From Photobacterium marinum (GTDB lineage Bacteria; Pseudomonadota; Gammaproteobacteria; Enterobacterales; Vibrionaceae), in the NCBI RefSeq assembly GCF_000331515.1, contig NZ_AMZO01000021.1, positions 1-64,000 of the forward strand: 64,000 nt of DNA, written 5' to 3'. The translations under genes and the position numbers were made by a program. The notes under the pieces were generated by a model. The model searched no databases. It was not told where the DNA came from and saw only the letters and a program-made list of their open reading frames with translations. Position 1 is the first letter of the stretch. Each line of letters opens with the position of its first letter. Below, piece by piece: positions 1-8,761 of this stretch.

Positions 1-33
1 AACCTATTTTAGGACTAGACAAAAAGTCAGACT

Positions 34-1023
34 TTAATAATATCGATATGAATCTCCGGAATCTTCATATGGATCCTGAGTTTCCCCAGTATCTACATAA
101 GACTCGCCACCGGAATCTGTGTCTTCATAAGATTCGCCTGAATCACCGGTATCTTCATATGGCTCTTCTGTACCACCGGTATCCTCGTATGACTCGCCAC
201 CGGAACCTGTGTCTTCATAAGATTCGCCTGAATCACCGGTATCTTCATACGAATTATCAGGTTCATCATTTTCAATACCATAGTGAGCTTTATAGAAATC
301 CTGATAATAATGCTCTTTATACCATTTATACCAATGATGTGGATATCTGAACTTAATCTCTTTTAAATCAATAATGAACAAGCAGTCAAAGAATATTGGC
401 GTACCAACTTCGCCTGTGAACTCATCAAGATTCACCATTCCTGATAACCTAACGGTACCTATATGGCCTTTATACTTTCCTGTCGCTTTAATAATACTAT
501 TTTTATCACTGGATGCGCCTGTTATATGGCTGATATCCACTCCATCCGGAGTTACAGTATCTTGCAACACCGGCTGAACAGTCGTCAGCCCTCGTGTAAC
601 AATCTGCCCGCCGGGTAAATTAAAGAATGTAGTTCCGATCAACTTGATCCCGCCATCTTGCTCCATAACTTCTGAAAGACAATCAGTCGCGGTACCTATT
701 AATCTTCCTTTCTCTATATCTTTCAACTCAACATCGAAACAAGAAGCAGGATCCGGCTGTTTATCACCGTCAAGGTCAGGTACATCTTTCTCGTACATAT
801 TGCCTTTACCCACAAGGTTCAGAGCTAATCTTCCAGCATCTCTGACTTTAGGGTGATATTTCTTGTAATGATCTTTATGTTTTTTGTATTTTTCATAACC
901 TTTATAATCGTCTTCACTCCCACCACTTTCGTAATGAGAGTAATCTTTCTCAGATGCTAAAGAATATCCTGAAAAGCCAATACATACTGCCAGGAAAGAT
1001 AACGCTACCTTATTCATTTTCAT
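34..1023 (-). CDS. Exported protein with allene-oxide-cyclase/dirigent-like core and acidic repeat tail
   Basis: 329 residues. An N-terminal signal peptide (about 1-23, ending SLAS) is followed by a Tyr/Lys/His-rich charged stretch (about 25-62). A central region (about 95-225) has the look of an allene-oxide-cyclase or dirigent beta-barrel: GRLIGTATDC, then TTFFNLPGGQIVTRG, then HITGASSDK and GTVRLSG. The last ~72 residues are seven imperfect 10-residue units of the type SYEDTGDSGE, and the protein ends in SYRYY. A GGAG lies just upstream of the start. It stands alone, divergent from nothing, with its own upstream gap. The barrel assignment is by pattern only; ligand and function are unknown. 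The Tyr/Asp/Glu/Gly-rich tail could bind cations or act as a surface spacer. Confidence 0.8.
   Translation of the reverse strand: MKMNKVALSFLAVCIGFSGYSLASEKDYSHYESGGSEDDYKGYEKYKKHKDHYKKYHPKVRDAGRLALNLVGKGNMYEKDVPDLDGDKQPDPASCFDVELKDIEKGRLIGTATDCLSEVMEQDGGIKLIGTTFFNLPGGQIVTRGLTTVQPVLQDTVTPDGVDISHITGASSDKNSIIKATGKYKGHIGTVRLSGMVNLDEFTGEVGTPIFFDCLFIIDLKEIKFRYPHHWYKWYKEHYYQDFYKAHYGIENDEPDNSYEDTGDSGESYEDTGSGGESYEDTGGTEEPYEDTGDSGESYEDTDSGGESYVDTGETQDPYEDSGDSYRYY
46..255 (-). repeat. 30-bp tandem coding repeats with a 90-bp higher-order duplication
   Basis: This is the 3' end of the exported-protein gene. Units of 30 bp encode the acidic 10-residue repeat. A segment of about 43 bp at 117-159 recurs identically at 207-249, exactly 90 bp (three units) away, so a block of three units was duplicated recently. 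Repeat number is likely to vary between strains. Confidence 0.85.
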
Positions 1024-1476
1024 TACGTTTCTCCACTAATTACTTGTGGCATGATTTATTTCAACAGCCAACTAACAACCTTTCCGGTTTTATTAATAGC
1101 AATAACTACCCTGCTAACCTTTTCAAATAAGGTAAGCATTACAAGCTCACATTTGATGAATAGTTCAAATAGAAGCAATCGATAAAAATCGAATCATTCA
1201 ATTACCAAAGCAATTTCAGCTCGGTATTAATTGTAGATGGTTACACGGTAATTATTATCAGTTATCAGAAAATAGATATCACTACCTATCCCTTTAAAAT
1301 AAAATACTTTTATCCGCTAATTGACTGATTATCTGGGAGAATAATACACATTCATTCTCATTAATAAGATTCAAATGCTACAGGCTACTGATTTTAATAA
1401 AAAACCCGACTAATTTGCCGGGCTTTTACTTCTTAATTAATTAAAATAACAGCAATTACCACAAGTAAAATGTGGT
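1024..1476. other. 453-bp gap upstream of the repeat-tail gene
   Basis: AT-rich. It should hold the promoter of the minus-strand gene to its left. A short dyad ATTTGA-N8-TCAAAT lies near 1152-1171. The terminator of the DUF805 gene lies at 1399-1427. I see no other coding or RNA signal. Confidence 0.4.
1399..1427 (-). terminator. Rho-independent terminator of the DUF805 gene
   Basis: On the minus strand an AAAAGCCCG arm pairs with CGGGTTTTT across a short AT-rich loop and runs into six T. It lies 50 bp past the DUF805 stop codon. Confidence 0.75.
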
Positions 1477-1872
1477 TTAAACTTTAAAGCTGCCTTCCTG
1501 ATTATGATTTGATTCTTTTGGATTAGGTCCATACTCATTGCTGCCTGGATTACTATCAAGGACAAAGAAATACAGCAGAACCAAAAACCCAATAAGAGGA
1601 ATAAGGCCAATCAGCATCCACCAACCGGTACGTCCTGTATCATGCAAACGACGAACACCGACTGCGATCGCCGGAACTAAAACAATAAGTGAATATACGG
1701 CACCAATGGCACCCGCCCCCTCAGCTGCGCCGGGGGTGCCCAAGGCGCTATCAACATATCCTAAGACAATACTTATGATTAAGTTGATCAGAAAGAAGTA
1801 CCAATATTCCTTTCGGCGTGCTCGTCCTTTAAATACTGCGTAATTTTTTAGGACATGAAGATACCAATTCAT
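1477..1872 (-). CDS. DUF805 family inner-membrane protein
   Basis: 131 residues, typical of DUF805 (E. coli YhaH/YhaI type). It opens with the family hallmark NWYLHVLKNYAVFKGRARRK, then aromatic YWYFFLIN leading into the first membrane segment. The conserved GVRRLHDTGRTGWW loop (about 92-105) precedes a last hydrophobic pair of segments. The charged tail contains the usual Gly/Asn/Pro motif (DSNPGSNEYGPNPK). An AGGGAA Shine-Dalgarno precedes the ATG. Function of the family is unknown. It appears to be a single-gene unit with its own terminator. Confidence 0.9.
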   Translation of the reverse strand: MNWYLHVLKNYAVFKGRARRKEYWYFFLINLIISIVLGYVDSALGTPGAAEGAGAIGAVYSLIVLVPAIAVGVRRLHDTGRTGWWMLIGLIPLIGFLVLLYFFVLDSNPGSNEYGPNPKESNHNQEGSFKV

Positions 1873-1970
1873 TTTATTCCCTATCTTTACTATCTAATTA
1901 CAATTCTATCTATTACATCAAATAATACTTTATTTGATATTGAACAACCTCAATAAAATACAAATATAAC

Positions 1971-2873
1971 CTAAAAATAATAATGCATTTCTAGATACTT
2001 CTTGCGGATATGTTCAATTAATAGTCGAATTTTTTGCGATGGCTGACGTGTATAAGGATACACTGCATAAACGCCGAGCTTTTTGCCAACCTGGTCAGGG
2101 AACAAATCAACCAACTTACCTTCAATTAAATCATGATAAACCAGACAACGCGGCACATAAGCTATACCGTATCCTCCCAAAGCGGCTTTCCTGAGTGCTG
2201 CCGCATTGTCAGTTGAAAAGTTACCACTGACACGCTGGATGTAATTACCCTGCTCACCAATGAACTGCCACTCGCTGGCACCTGTTGTCTGGTAAGCGTA
2301 TTGAAGACAATTGTGGTTAACCAAGTCCTGCGGTATGGCAGGCCGGCCATGCTTGCTTATATAAGAAGGAGCCGCACATATTACCCATTGCGAATCCAGT
2401 ATATGACGGGCAATCAGGCTCGAATCTTCCAGATATCCGGTCCGAATAACCAAATCGTAACCATCTTCAATGAGGTCAACAAAGCGATTATCAAGAGACA
2501 TATCTACCGACATACCGGGATGCATAGTGCAAAACTCAGCCACTGCATCTGCCAGAAGCAAATCACCGGATATCGTCGGTACAGACATTTTGACATGACC
2601 GCTTACTTTTTCACCGTATCCACTGACAGCATCAATCGCTTCTACCGCTGCCTGCTTCACATTTTTTGCACCCTGATACAGAACCTTTCCTGCTTCACTT
2701 ACTGTTAACTTTCGCGTCGTCCGATACAAAAGCTGAACGCCCAAATCTTCTTCCAGCCTCGCAATTCGTTTACTAACTACTGAGTTTGTAAGGGAATTCT
2801 GTTCTGCAACCTTGCTGAAAGAACCGCACTCGACTACCTGCGCAAAAAGAATTAAGTCATCTGTCCTGGCCAT
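1971..2873 (-). CDS. LysR-family transcriptional regulator, candidate lactate-operon regulator
   Basis: 300 residues. An N-terminal winged helix-turn-helix (about 3-62; FSKVAEQNSLTNSVVSKRIA, then the RTTRKLTVSEAGK wing) is followed by the periplasmic-binding-like effector domain (about 90-295). It is of the CrgA/AaeR-like type that begins with a short MARTDDLILFAQVVE. It is transcribed divergently from the L-lactate permease gene with about 155 bp between start codons, which is the usual geometry of a LysR protein and its target. Control of lldP-lldEFG is therefore inferred. The effector is unknown. Confidence 0.9.
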   Translation of the reverse strand: MARTDDLILFAQVVECGSFSKVAEQNSLTNSVVSKRIARLEEDLGVQLLYRTTRKLTVSEAGKVLYQGAKNVKQAAVEAIDAVSGYGEKVSGHVKMSVPTISGDLLLADAVAEFCTMHPGMSVDMSLDNRFVDLIEDGYDLVIRTGYLEDSSLIARHILDSQWVICAAPSYISKHGRPAIPQDLVNHNCLQYAYQTTGASEWQFIGEQGNYIQRVSGNFSTDNAAALRKAALGGYGIAYVPRCLVYHDLIEGKLVDLFPDQVGKKLGVYAVYPYTRQPSQKIRLLIEHIRKKYLEMHYYF

Positions 2874-3027
2874 AATTTAACCACTTTTGGAATTAATCTT
2901 TTTCATTATTTCCCTATATCAGAAAAAAATAAAGCGGTAATGTCACACCTCGTTAACAAACAACCTACAATCCATAACAGCGTATAAGTAGCCAGACAAG
3001 AAACACCTGTACTAAGGAAGTACTACT

Positions 3028-4719
3028 ATGAACGAAACCCTACTAGCGTTAGTCGCATTTTCACCCATTGTGGTTGCTGCGGTTCTGTTGGTCGGCCTGA
3101 ACTGGCCAGCGAAACGAGCCATGCCTGTAGCCTTTATCATGACTGTCGGTATCGCCCTGCTGTTTTGGGACATGTCGGCAACCCGTATTTTCGCTTCAAC
3201 CTTGCAAGGACTTGCAATTACAGTTGCAGTTCTCTGGATTGTTTTCGGTGCCATATTCCTGCTTAACACCCTTAAGCACACCGGTGCCATCGCTACTATC
3301 CGAAGCGGCTTTACAGACATCTCAACTGACCGTAGGGTTCAGGCCATCATTATTGCCTGGTGCTTCGGTTCGTTTATCGAGGGAGCCTCAGGATTTGGTA
3401 CCCCAGCAGCTATTGCCGCCCCACTTTTGGTCGCTATCGGTTTTCCGGCATTGGCTGCAGTTGTAATGGGCATGATGATTCAGTCCACACCAGTTTCATT
3501 CGGTGCGGTAGGTACACCAATCATTGTTGGTGTTAACAAAGGTCTGGATACCCATAACATTACTGAATCCCTGGTCGCCAACGGCTCTACCTGGGATATC
3601 TACCTACAACAAATCACCACCAATGTTGCGCTTATTCACGCCACCGTCGGTACTTTGATGCCTGTTCTGATGGCAATGATGCTGACCCGCTTCTTCGGTA
3701 AGAATAAGAGCTGGAAAGAAGGTCTGGAAATTCTGCCATTTGCAATTTTCGCCGGCCTTGCGTTCACTATCCCTTACGCCCTGACCGGTGTATTCCTGGG
3801 GCCTGAATTCCCCTCACTGATTGGTGGTCTGATCGGTCTGGCTATCGTTGTTGTTGCCGCTAAGAAAGAGTTCCTGGTACCTAAAAACCACTGGGATTTC
3901 GAGAGCGAAGACAAGTGGCCGGAAGAGTGGCTTGGTTCCCTGAAAATGGATCTAAGTGACGATGAGAAAAAGCCAATGAACATGGCTTTAGCATGGGCTC
4001 CGTATGTACTGCTGGCAGTCATTCTGGTTGCAAGCCGTGTTAGCGCAGACTTCAAAGGTTTCCTTGTCGGGATCAGCCTGTCTTTCAAAGACATCCTAGG
4101 CGAAACCGGTATCAGTGCGGCTATCCAGCCACTGTACCTGCCGGGCGGCATTCTGGTCTTCGTAGCATTGCTGGCAGTTCTTCTGCAATCACGTAAGGTC
4201 ACACCTCTGGTTAAAGCCTTCGGAGAGTCAAGCAAAACACTGATTGGCGCAGGCTTTGTACTGGTGTTCACCATCCCGATGGTCCGTATCTTCATCAACT
4301 CTGGTGTTAACGCTGCCGACCTTGCAAGTATGCCGGTAACAACAGCTAACTTTGCATCAAACCTTGTCGGTGACTTCTTCCCGGCACTGAGTGCAACAAT
4401 CGGTGCTTTAGGTGCATTCATCGCAGGCTCGAATACGGTGTCTAACATGATGTTCAGCCAGTTCCAGTTTGAAGTTGCTCAGACCCTGACAATCTCAAGT
4501 GCAGCAGTTGTAGCACTACAGGCTGTCGGCGCAGCAGCGGGTAACATGATCGCTATCCACAATGTGGTAGCCGCATCGGCAACTGTTGGTCTGCTTGGAC
4601 GCGAAGGTGCCACCCTACGTAAAACAGTAATCCCAACGTTCTACTACCTGGTTGTTACCGGTCTGATTGGTCTGGCAATCATCTATGGCTTCCATATCAC
4701 AGATGCACTGATGAACTAA
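3028..4719 (+). CDS. lldP: L-lactate permease
   Basis: 563 residues, the usual length of the LctP/LldP family. The protein is a polytopic inner-membrane carrier with about 12-14 hydrophobic segments. The family signature [14 protein letters not shown] lies at about 116-129, and [11 protein letters not shown] follows at about 160. It takes up L-lactate, and in relatives D-lactate and glycolate, by proton symport. AAGGAAG precedes the ATG at good spacing. It heads an operon with the LldEFG oxidation genes and lies divergent from a LysR regulator. E. coli pairs lldP with lldRD instead; this arrangement is common in vibrios. Confidence 0.95.
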   Translation: MNETLLALVAFSPIVVAAVLLVGLNWPAKRAMPVAFIMTVGIALLFWDMSATRIFASTLQGLAITVAVLWIVFGAIFLLNTLKHTGAIATIRSGFTDISTDRRVQAIIIAWCFGSFIEGASGFGTPAAIAAPLLVAIGFPALAAVVMGMMIQSTPVSFGAVGTPIIVGVNKGLDTHNITESLVANGSTWDIYLQQITTNVALIHATVGTLMPVLMAMMLTRFFGKNKSWKEGLEILPFAIFAGLAFTIPYALTGVFLGPEFPSLIGGLIGLAIVVVAAKKEFLVPKNHWDFESEDKWPEEWLGSLKMDLSDDEKKPMNMALAWAPYVLLAVILVASRVSADFKGFLVGISLSFKDILGETGISAAIQPLYLPGGILVFVALLAVLLQSRKVTPLVKAFGESSKTLIGAGFVLVFTIPMVRIFINSGVNAADLASMPVTTANFASNLVGDFFPALSATIGALGAFIAGSNTVSNMMFSQFQFEVAQTLTISSAAVVALQAVGAAAGNMIAIHNVVAASATVGLLGREGATLRKTVIPTFYYLVVTGLIGLAIIYGFHITDALMN

Positions 4720-4775
4720 TACAATTAACACAGTAATAACTCACCACATAACAGAAATAACCACCTGCAACACCA

Positions 4776-4831
4776 CTATTTCATCCGGCAGCAAGGCAGC
4801 AGAACACAAGCCAGACTGCCGGATGAAATAG
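4776..4831 (+). repeat. Perfect 16-bp inverted repeat between lldP and lldE
   Basis: CTATTTCATCCGGCAG at 4776-4791 is mirrored exactly at 4816-4831 around a 24-base loop, ending 24 bases before the lldE start codon. There is no T-run after it, so it is not a standard terminator. As RNA it would be a very stable stem just upstream of the lldE ribosome-binding site. It could protect or cleave the message to set different levels of permease and enzyme. Confidence 0.85.
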
Positions 4832-4855
4832 CCTACTGCTCTCAAGGAGTCCAGG

Positions 4856-5617
4856 ATGCGAATCTACCCAGCCAAGCCGGACAAAGTATATTTCTACGCC
4901 ACCTGTCTGGTCGACATGTTCGATCCTGAAGCCGGACTGGATGCCATCACGCTGCTGGAACAGCAAGGTATTGAAGTCATCTTCATCGAGAAACAAACCT
5001 GTTGTGGCCAACCGGCTTACAGCTCAGGCTACGATAATGAAGCTAAGGAAGTCGCACTGAGCCAGATAGCATTATTTGATGAAAACTGGCCTGTCGTCGT
5101 TCTTTCTGGATCTTGCGGCGGAATGATGCACCATCACTATCGCCGCCTGTTTAAAGGTGATGAAAAACAACATAAAGTTGAAAGTTTCTGTGATCGCGTA
5201 TTTGAGCTTACCGAATTCCTGGTCAATGTCTGCCGGGTGAAACTGACAGATCACGGCCAGCCAACTTCTGTCGTCATGCATACCTCTTGTGCCGCCCGTC
5301 GGGAAATGAATGTCCATGTAACGGCAACCGAGTTGCTCAACCAGCTTGATAATGTTGAGTTGCGAGAACAAGCCTACGAAAGTGAATGCTGTGGCTTTGG
5401 CGGAACCTTTGCCGTTCGCCACCCGAACATCAGCCAGGCAATGGTTGAAGATAAAACCCGCCACCTGTCAGACACTAACGCTGAACAGCTGGTCAGTGCT
5501 GACTGGGGGTGTCTGCTTAATATCAACGGAGCTTTGGAGTATCAGGGAAAAACCATGCGCGGACGCCATCTTGCCAGCTTCCTGCTGGAAAGAACCGGAG
5601 GAAGTCGCCATGACTAA
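4856..5617 (+). CDS. lldE: L-lactate utilisation Fe-S subunit LldE/LutA
   Basis: 253 residues. Two CCG (cysteine-rich) domains are visible: the first with YFYATCLVDMF and KQTCCGQPAYSSGY (about 14-60), the second with SCAARREM and ESECCGFGGTFAVRHP in the C-terminal half. Such domains bind an iron-sulfur cofactor. With LldF and LldG it forms the flavin-independent complex that oxidises L-lactate to pyruvate. AAGGAG lies 7 bases before the ATG. Its end overlaps the lldF start by 8 bp, so translation is probably coupled. Confidence 0.95.
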   Translation: MRIYPAKPDKVYFYATCLVDMFDPEAGLDAITLLEQQGIEVIFIEKQTCCGQPAYSSGYDNEAKEVALSQIALFDENWPVVVLSGSCGGMMHHHYRRLFKGDEKQHKVESFCDRVFELTEFLVNVCRVKLTDHGQPTSVVMHTSCAARREMNVHVTATELLNQLDNVELREQAYESECCGFGGTFAVRHPNISQAMVEDKTRHLSDTNAEQLVSADWGCLLNINGALEYQGKTMRGRHLASFLLERTGGSRHD

Positions 5618-7040
5618 ACACACTAAAGATCAGGAACCGCAGTTCTTCCATCAGCAAGCAAAATCTGCACTGGCAGATCAACAACTGCGTCAGAATTTCC
5701 GCGGTGCGATGGATTACCTCCGCGATAAACGCCGCTCTGCTTTCCCGGATCCGGCTGAAGAGAAGAACATTCGTGAGCTGGCTGAAGCCATCCGCCAACG
5801 CTGCCTGAGCAAATTACCGGATCTGCTTGAGCAGCTCGAAGAAAAATGTAGACACAACGGTATCCAGGTTCACTGGGCTGAAGATGCCGAACAAGCCAAC
5901 TACATCATTGCCAATATCGCTCGCTTGCACGATGCCAAAACCATTGTGAAGGGCAAATCCATGGTAAGTGAAGAAATTGAACTTAACCACGAAATGGAAA
6001 AGATCGGTATTGAATGCCTGGAAAGTGACATGGGCGAATATATCGTCCAGTTAGATGGCGACAAGCCTTCACACATCATCATGCCCGCCATTCATAAAAA
6101 TAAGCAGGAAGTCAGCGATACTTTTGAACATAATCTGGAAAATTTCACCCCGACGCTGGATGTAGACGCTCTGATTCAGACAGGAAGATCCCGACTACGG
6201 GAAAAATTCCGCGATGCTGAAATCGGCTTGTCCGGCGTTAACTTTGCCGTCGCAGAAACCGGGACATTGTGTCTTGTCGAAAACGAAGGCAACGGCCGGA
6301 TGTGTACCACTGTACCTGACGTCCATATCGCCATCACCGGCATAGAGAAAGTAGTGGAATTTCTATCTGACGTACCACCGCTCTATAGTGCCCTTACCCG
6401 ATCGGCAACAGGCCAGGCCATCACGACCTATTTCAACATGATCACCTCGCCACGACGTAGCGGTGAACTCGACGGCCCGGAAGAAGTCCACTTAGTTCTT
6501 TTGGACAACGGACGTTCACAAGCCTACCGCGACGAGGAGATGCGTAAAACGCTGCAATGTATCCGTTGCGGTGCCTGTATGAATCATTGTCCTGTCTACA
6601 CCCGTATCGGTGGACATGCCTATGGCACGGTATATCCGGGTCCGATTGGAAAGATCATCTCCCCACACTTAATGGGACTGAAGCAAACTAAAGATCTGGT
6701 TACCGCCTCCAGCCTTTGCGGTGCCTGCGGTGAAGTCTGCCCGGTCAGAATCCCGATCCCGGAACTGCTGCAGCGACTGCGTTATGAAGCAAAGAATCCA
6801 CCAAAGCCCGGAAATGAAGAAATTGACGGCCAGAAAGCCGCAGCTAATTCAACGGAAAGAATGGCGATGAAAGGCTTTGCCTATGCCGCAACTCACCCTT
6901 CGCTTTACCATTCAGGTACTTATGCGGCAACCAAACTGAAAGCACTGATTCCAAGCAACCTGGGCCCATGGACTCAATGTCGAACAGCGCCGAAGCCTGC
7001 TGACAAAACATTGCATCAGCTGATGAAGGCACGGAAGTAA
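5610..7040 (+). CDS. lldF: L-lactate utilisation Fe-S subunit LldF/LutB
   Basis: 476 residues with the chosen ATG. A longer open frame extends 5' inside lldE, but the ATG at 5610 has GGAGGAAG just upstream and gives the family N-terminus. The first ~300 residues are the LutB/LUD domain. Two ferredoxin-type 4Fe-4S motifs follow: C317, C320, C323, C327 and C370, C373, C377, with a nearby proline. The protein passes electrons from lactate oxidation toward the respiratory chain. The 8-bp overlap with lldE and the 10-bp gap to lldG support one operon. Confidence 0.95.
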   Translation: MTKHTKDQEPQFFHQQAKSALADQQLRQNFRGAMDYLRDKRRSAFPDPAEEKNIRELAEAIRQRCLSKLPDLLEQLEEKCRHNGIQVHWAEDAEQANYIIANIARLHDAKTIVKGKSMVSEEIELNHEMEKIGIECLESDMGEYIVQLDGDKPSHIIMPAIHKNKQEVSDTFEHNLENFTPTLDVDALIQTGRSRLREKFRDAEIGLSGVNFAVAETGTLCLVENEGNGRMCTTVPDVHIAITGIEKVVEFLSDVPPLYSALTRSATGQAITTYFNMITSPRRSGELDGPEEVHLVLLDNGRSQAYRDEEMRKTLQCIRCGACMNHCPVYTRIGGHAYGTVYPGPIGKIISPHLMGLKQTKDLVTASSLCGACGEVCPVRIPIPELLQRLRYEAKNPPKPGNEEIDGQKAAANSTERMAMKGFAYAATHPSLYHSGTYAATKLKALIPSNLGPWTQCRTAPKPADKTLHQLMKARK

Positions 7041-7050
7041 GGAGAAAGAA

Positions 7051-7701
7051 ATGAATCCAGCACGTTCTACAATTTTGTCCCGACTTCGTGATGCAGGCGC
7101 GCACCCTGTCAGCTCAAACAATCATAGCTACAGCTCGTGGCAAACCGACTCAGATGAAGAGCGGGAACAACGATTCGTCGAGGCTATGATTGCCAGCCAT
7201 GCCGAAGTGATTAGCACCAAAGTCGAGCTGCTTGAAAGCACCCTGACAGAAGTAGTTGCAACTAAACAGCTCAAGCGCATCGCGATTGGTAAAGACGGAG
7301 AATTCATTCATGAGATCCAACAGGCATCAGGACAAAGTGATGTGATCAGCTTTGATCAGGACATCAGAGAATGGAAACATGAGCTTTTTGAACAGGTCGA
7401 CGCAGGTATCACCCATTGTCTGGCTGGCATTGCCGATACAGGCACTTTAGTTCTGTGGCCGGGTACAGACGAGCCTCGAACACTGTCACTGATACCACCA
7501 ACACATGTCGCACTACTCAAACGTTCAACACTCAGCAACAACTTCGCTGAACTGATAAGGCAACAGGCGTGGCATATCGGTATGCCGACAAATGCCATTC
7601 TGGTTTCCGGGCCATCTAAAACCGCTGATATCCAGCAAACACTGGCCTATGGTGCTCACGGCCCGAAAGAATTAATCGTGATTTTAATTGAAGATAGATA
7701 A
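7051..7701 (+). CDS. lldG: L-lactate utilisation protein LldG/LutC
   Basis: 216 residues of the LUD (LutC) family. The conserved C-terminal part carries ITHCLAGIADTGTLVLWPG, then LIPPTHVALL, then SGPSKTADIQQTLAYGAHGP. It is the third subunit of the lactate-oxidising LldEFG complex. AAGGAGAAAGAA precedes the ATG. It is the last gene of the operon and is followed by a clear terminator. Confidence 0.95.
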   Translation: MNPARSTILSRLRDAGAHPVSSNNHSYSSWQTDSDEEREQRFVEAMIASHAEVISTKVELLESTLTEVVATKQLKRIAIGKDGEFIHEIQQASGQSDVISFDQDIREWKHELFEQVDAGITHCLAGIADTGTLVLWPGTDEPRTLSLIPPTHVALLKRSTLSNNFAELIRQQAWHIGMPTNAILVSGPSKTADIQQTLAYGAHGPKELIVILIEDR

Positions 7702-7765
7702 CGGAGGTGTAAAAGAAATCGGTCTCTTTTTGGTATTTGCTAATTTCCAATCCCCTTTACTTGAA

Positions 7766-7796
7766 GCGCTCCCGGTATTCGGTGAGCGCCTTTTTT
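7766..7796 (+). terminator. Terminator of the lld operon
   Basis: GCGCTC pairs with GAGCGC across a GC-containing loop, followed by C and six T. Confidence 0.85.
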
Positions 7797-7942
7797 CCTC
7801 TGGAGCTTACTTGAAGACAAAATTAGTAAAACTTGTCTATTAAAAAAATTCTGGTCTAGTCTGGTAGATAGCCGTGTATGCATAACAATGCATTGACATG
7901 TTGCGGATAAATCGGAAATGAGCAGTTGGAAAGGATATCGCT

Positions 7943-8167
7943 ATGCCGGGTGTATCAAACAAGCCTAAAACACAAACACTTAGCTTTTCAGGAACCTGCC
8001 GCCATTGTGGTAATGACACCTTGATTTACATTAAGGAGACTAATGTTAAAACTTGCGCTCTGTGTCACAGGCAGGAAGATGATGGAACCACCGCAGAACC
8101 GCAGCTACTCATTGAAAATAAAGAAAAAGATAAAAAATCTGAGAATGAAATCTCTGAACATGCATAG
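7943..8167 (+). CDS. Small protein with zinc-ribbon-like cysteine pairs
   Basis: 74 residues. Two pairs CRHCGN (about 19-24) and CALCHR (about 38-43) are spaced as in a small zinc ribbon. The C-terminal third is Glu/Lys-rich and probably disordered. GGA lies upstream of the ATG. It sits alone between the lld terminator and a convergent gene. I do not recognise the family. The zinc-binding role is inferred from the cysteine spacing. Confidence 0.6.
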   Translation: MPGVSNKPKTQTLSFSGTCRHCGNDTLIYIKETNVKTCALCHRQEDDGTTAEPQLLIENKEKDKKSENEISEHA

Positions 8168-8199
8168 CTGCGGTTGTAACTTATTTTTTGCTGTGGAAT

Positions 8200-8475
8200 T
8201 CAATAAAGTTTAACTCTGACCACCTTCATTACTTCGATATCAAAGCCGGCAACTTTTTCTGTAACAGGATAATACGTCATATTGACCTTTGCCCCTTTCA
8301 GGCTCTTGTATTTCTTTGTACGCCTGAACTTAAACGGAGCTTCGCATCCTTCAACCATCAGCGTATGAAGGATCCAGTCACCATCCTCACGCTGAGTATG
8401 GGAGGTCACCTTCATTCCTTCCGAATGAACAAGGTTTTCATGACTTTGCAGCAACTTATCGACAGGTGATTTCAT
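8200..8475 (-). CDS. Conserved hypothetical protein, 91 residues
   Basis: 91 residues, soluble and basic toward the C-terminus (KFRRTKKYKSLKGAKVNMTYYPV). There is no signal peptide or membrane segment. The pattern of alternating beta-type residues suggests a small beta-rich fold. I do not recognise a named family. It faces the small zinc-ribbon-like gene convergently, with 32 bp between their stops. The other five frames here look like shadows. Confidence 0.7.
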   Translation of the reverse strand: MKSPVDKLLQSHENLVHSEGMKVTSHTQREDGDWILHTLMVEGCEAPFKFRRTKKYKSLKGAKVNMTYYPVTEKVAGFDIEVMKVVRVKLY

Positions 8476-8709
8476 GGCTATCTCTTGATTAATAAGAGGA
8501 ATGAAAGCGGTGATGCTACCGGGAACAAGTAGCTAATGGCAAGTATTGATAAAACCAAGACCGCTTTTTCAACAAGCGCGAGCCAGTCTCTATCTCATTT
8601 TTAAGACAAAGCGGTAGTTACAGGCCCACTAGTATTACTTCTGTCCTTAGGTCTTAAATGCAACAGTACATAAATCCATTCAAACGGATTTAACTATACC
8701 CCCAAAAGT

Positions 8710-8737
8710 AAAACAGAGAGCCGAAGCTCTCTGTTTT
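8710..8737 (-). terminator. Terminator of nupC with UUCG tetraloop
   Basis: A perfect 12-bp stem (AAAACAGAGAGC and its complement) closes a four-base loop that reads TTCG on the minus strand, inside C...G as in stable UUCG tetraloops. It can work in both directions. Confidence 0.8.
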
Positions 8738-8761
8738 TATTTGGTAACTGATACTTGTTGA

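Noticed and set aside
46-255. Possible CRISPR array
   Set aside because: The 30-bp units are contiguous, in frame and without spacers; they code for a repeat tail.
3774-4448. 224-codon minus-strand frame inside lldP
   Set aside because: A shadow of a strongly supported membrane-protein gene.
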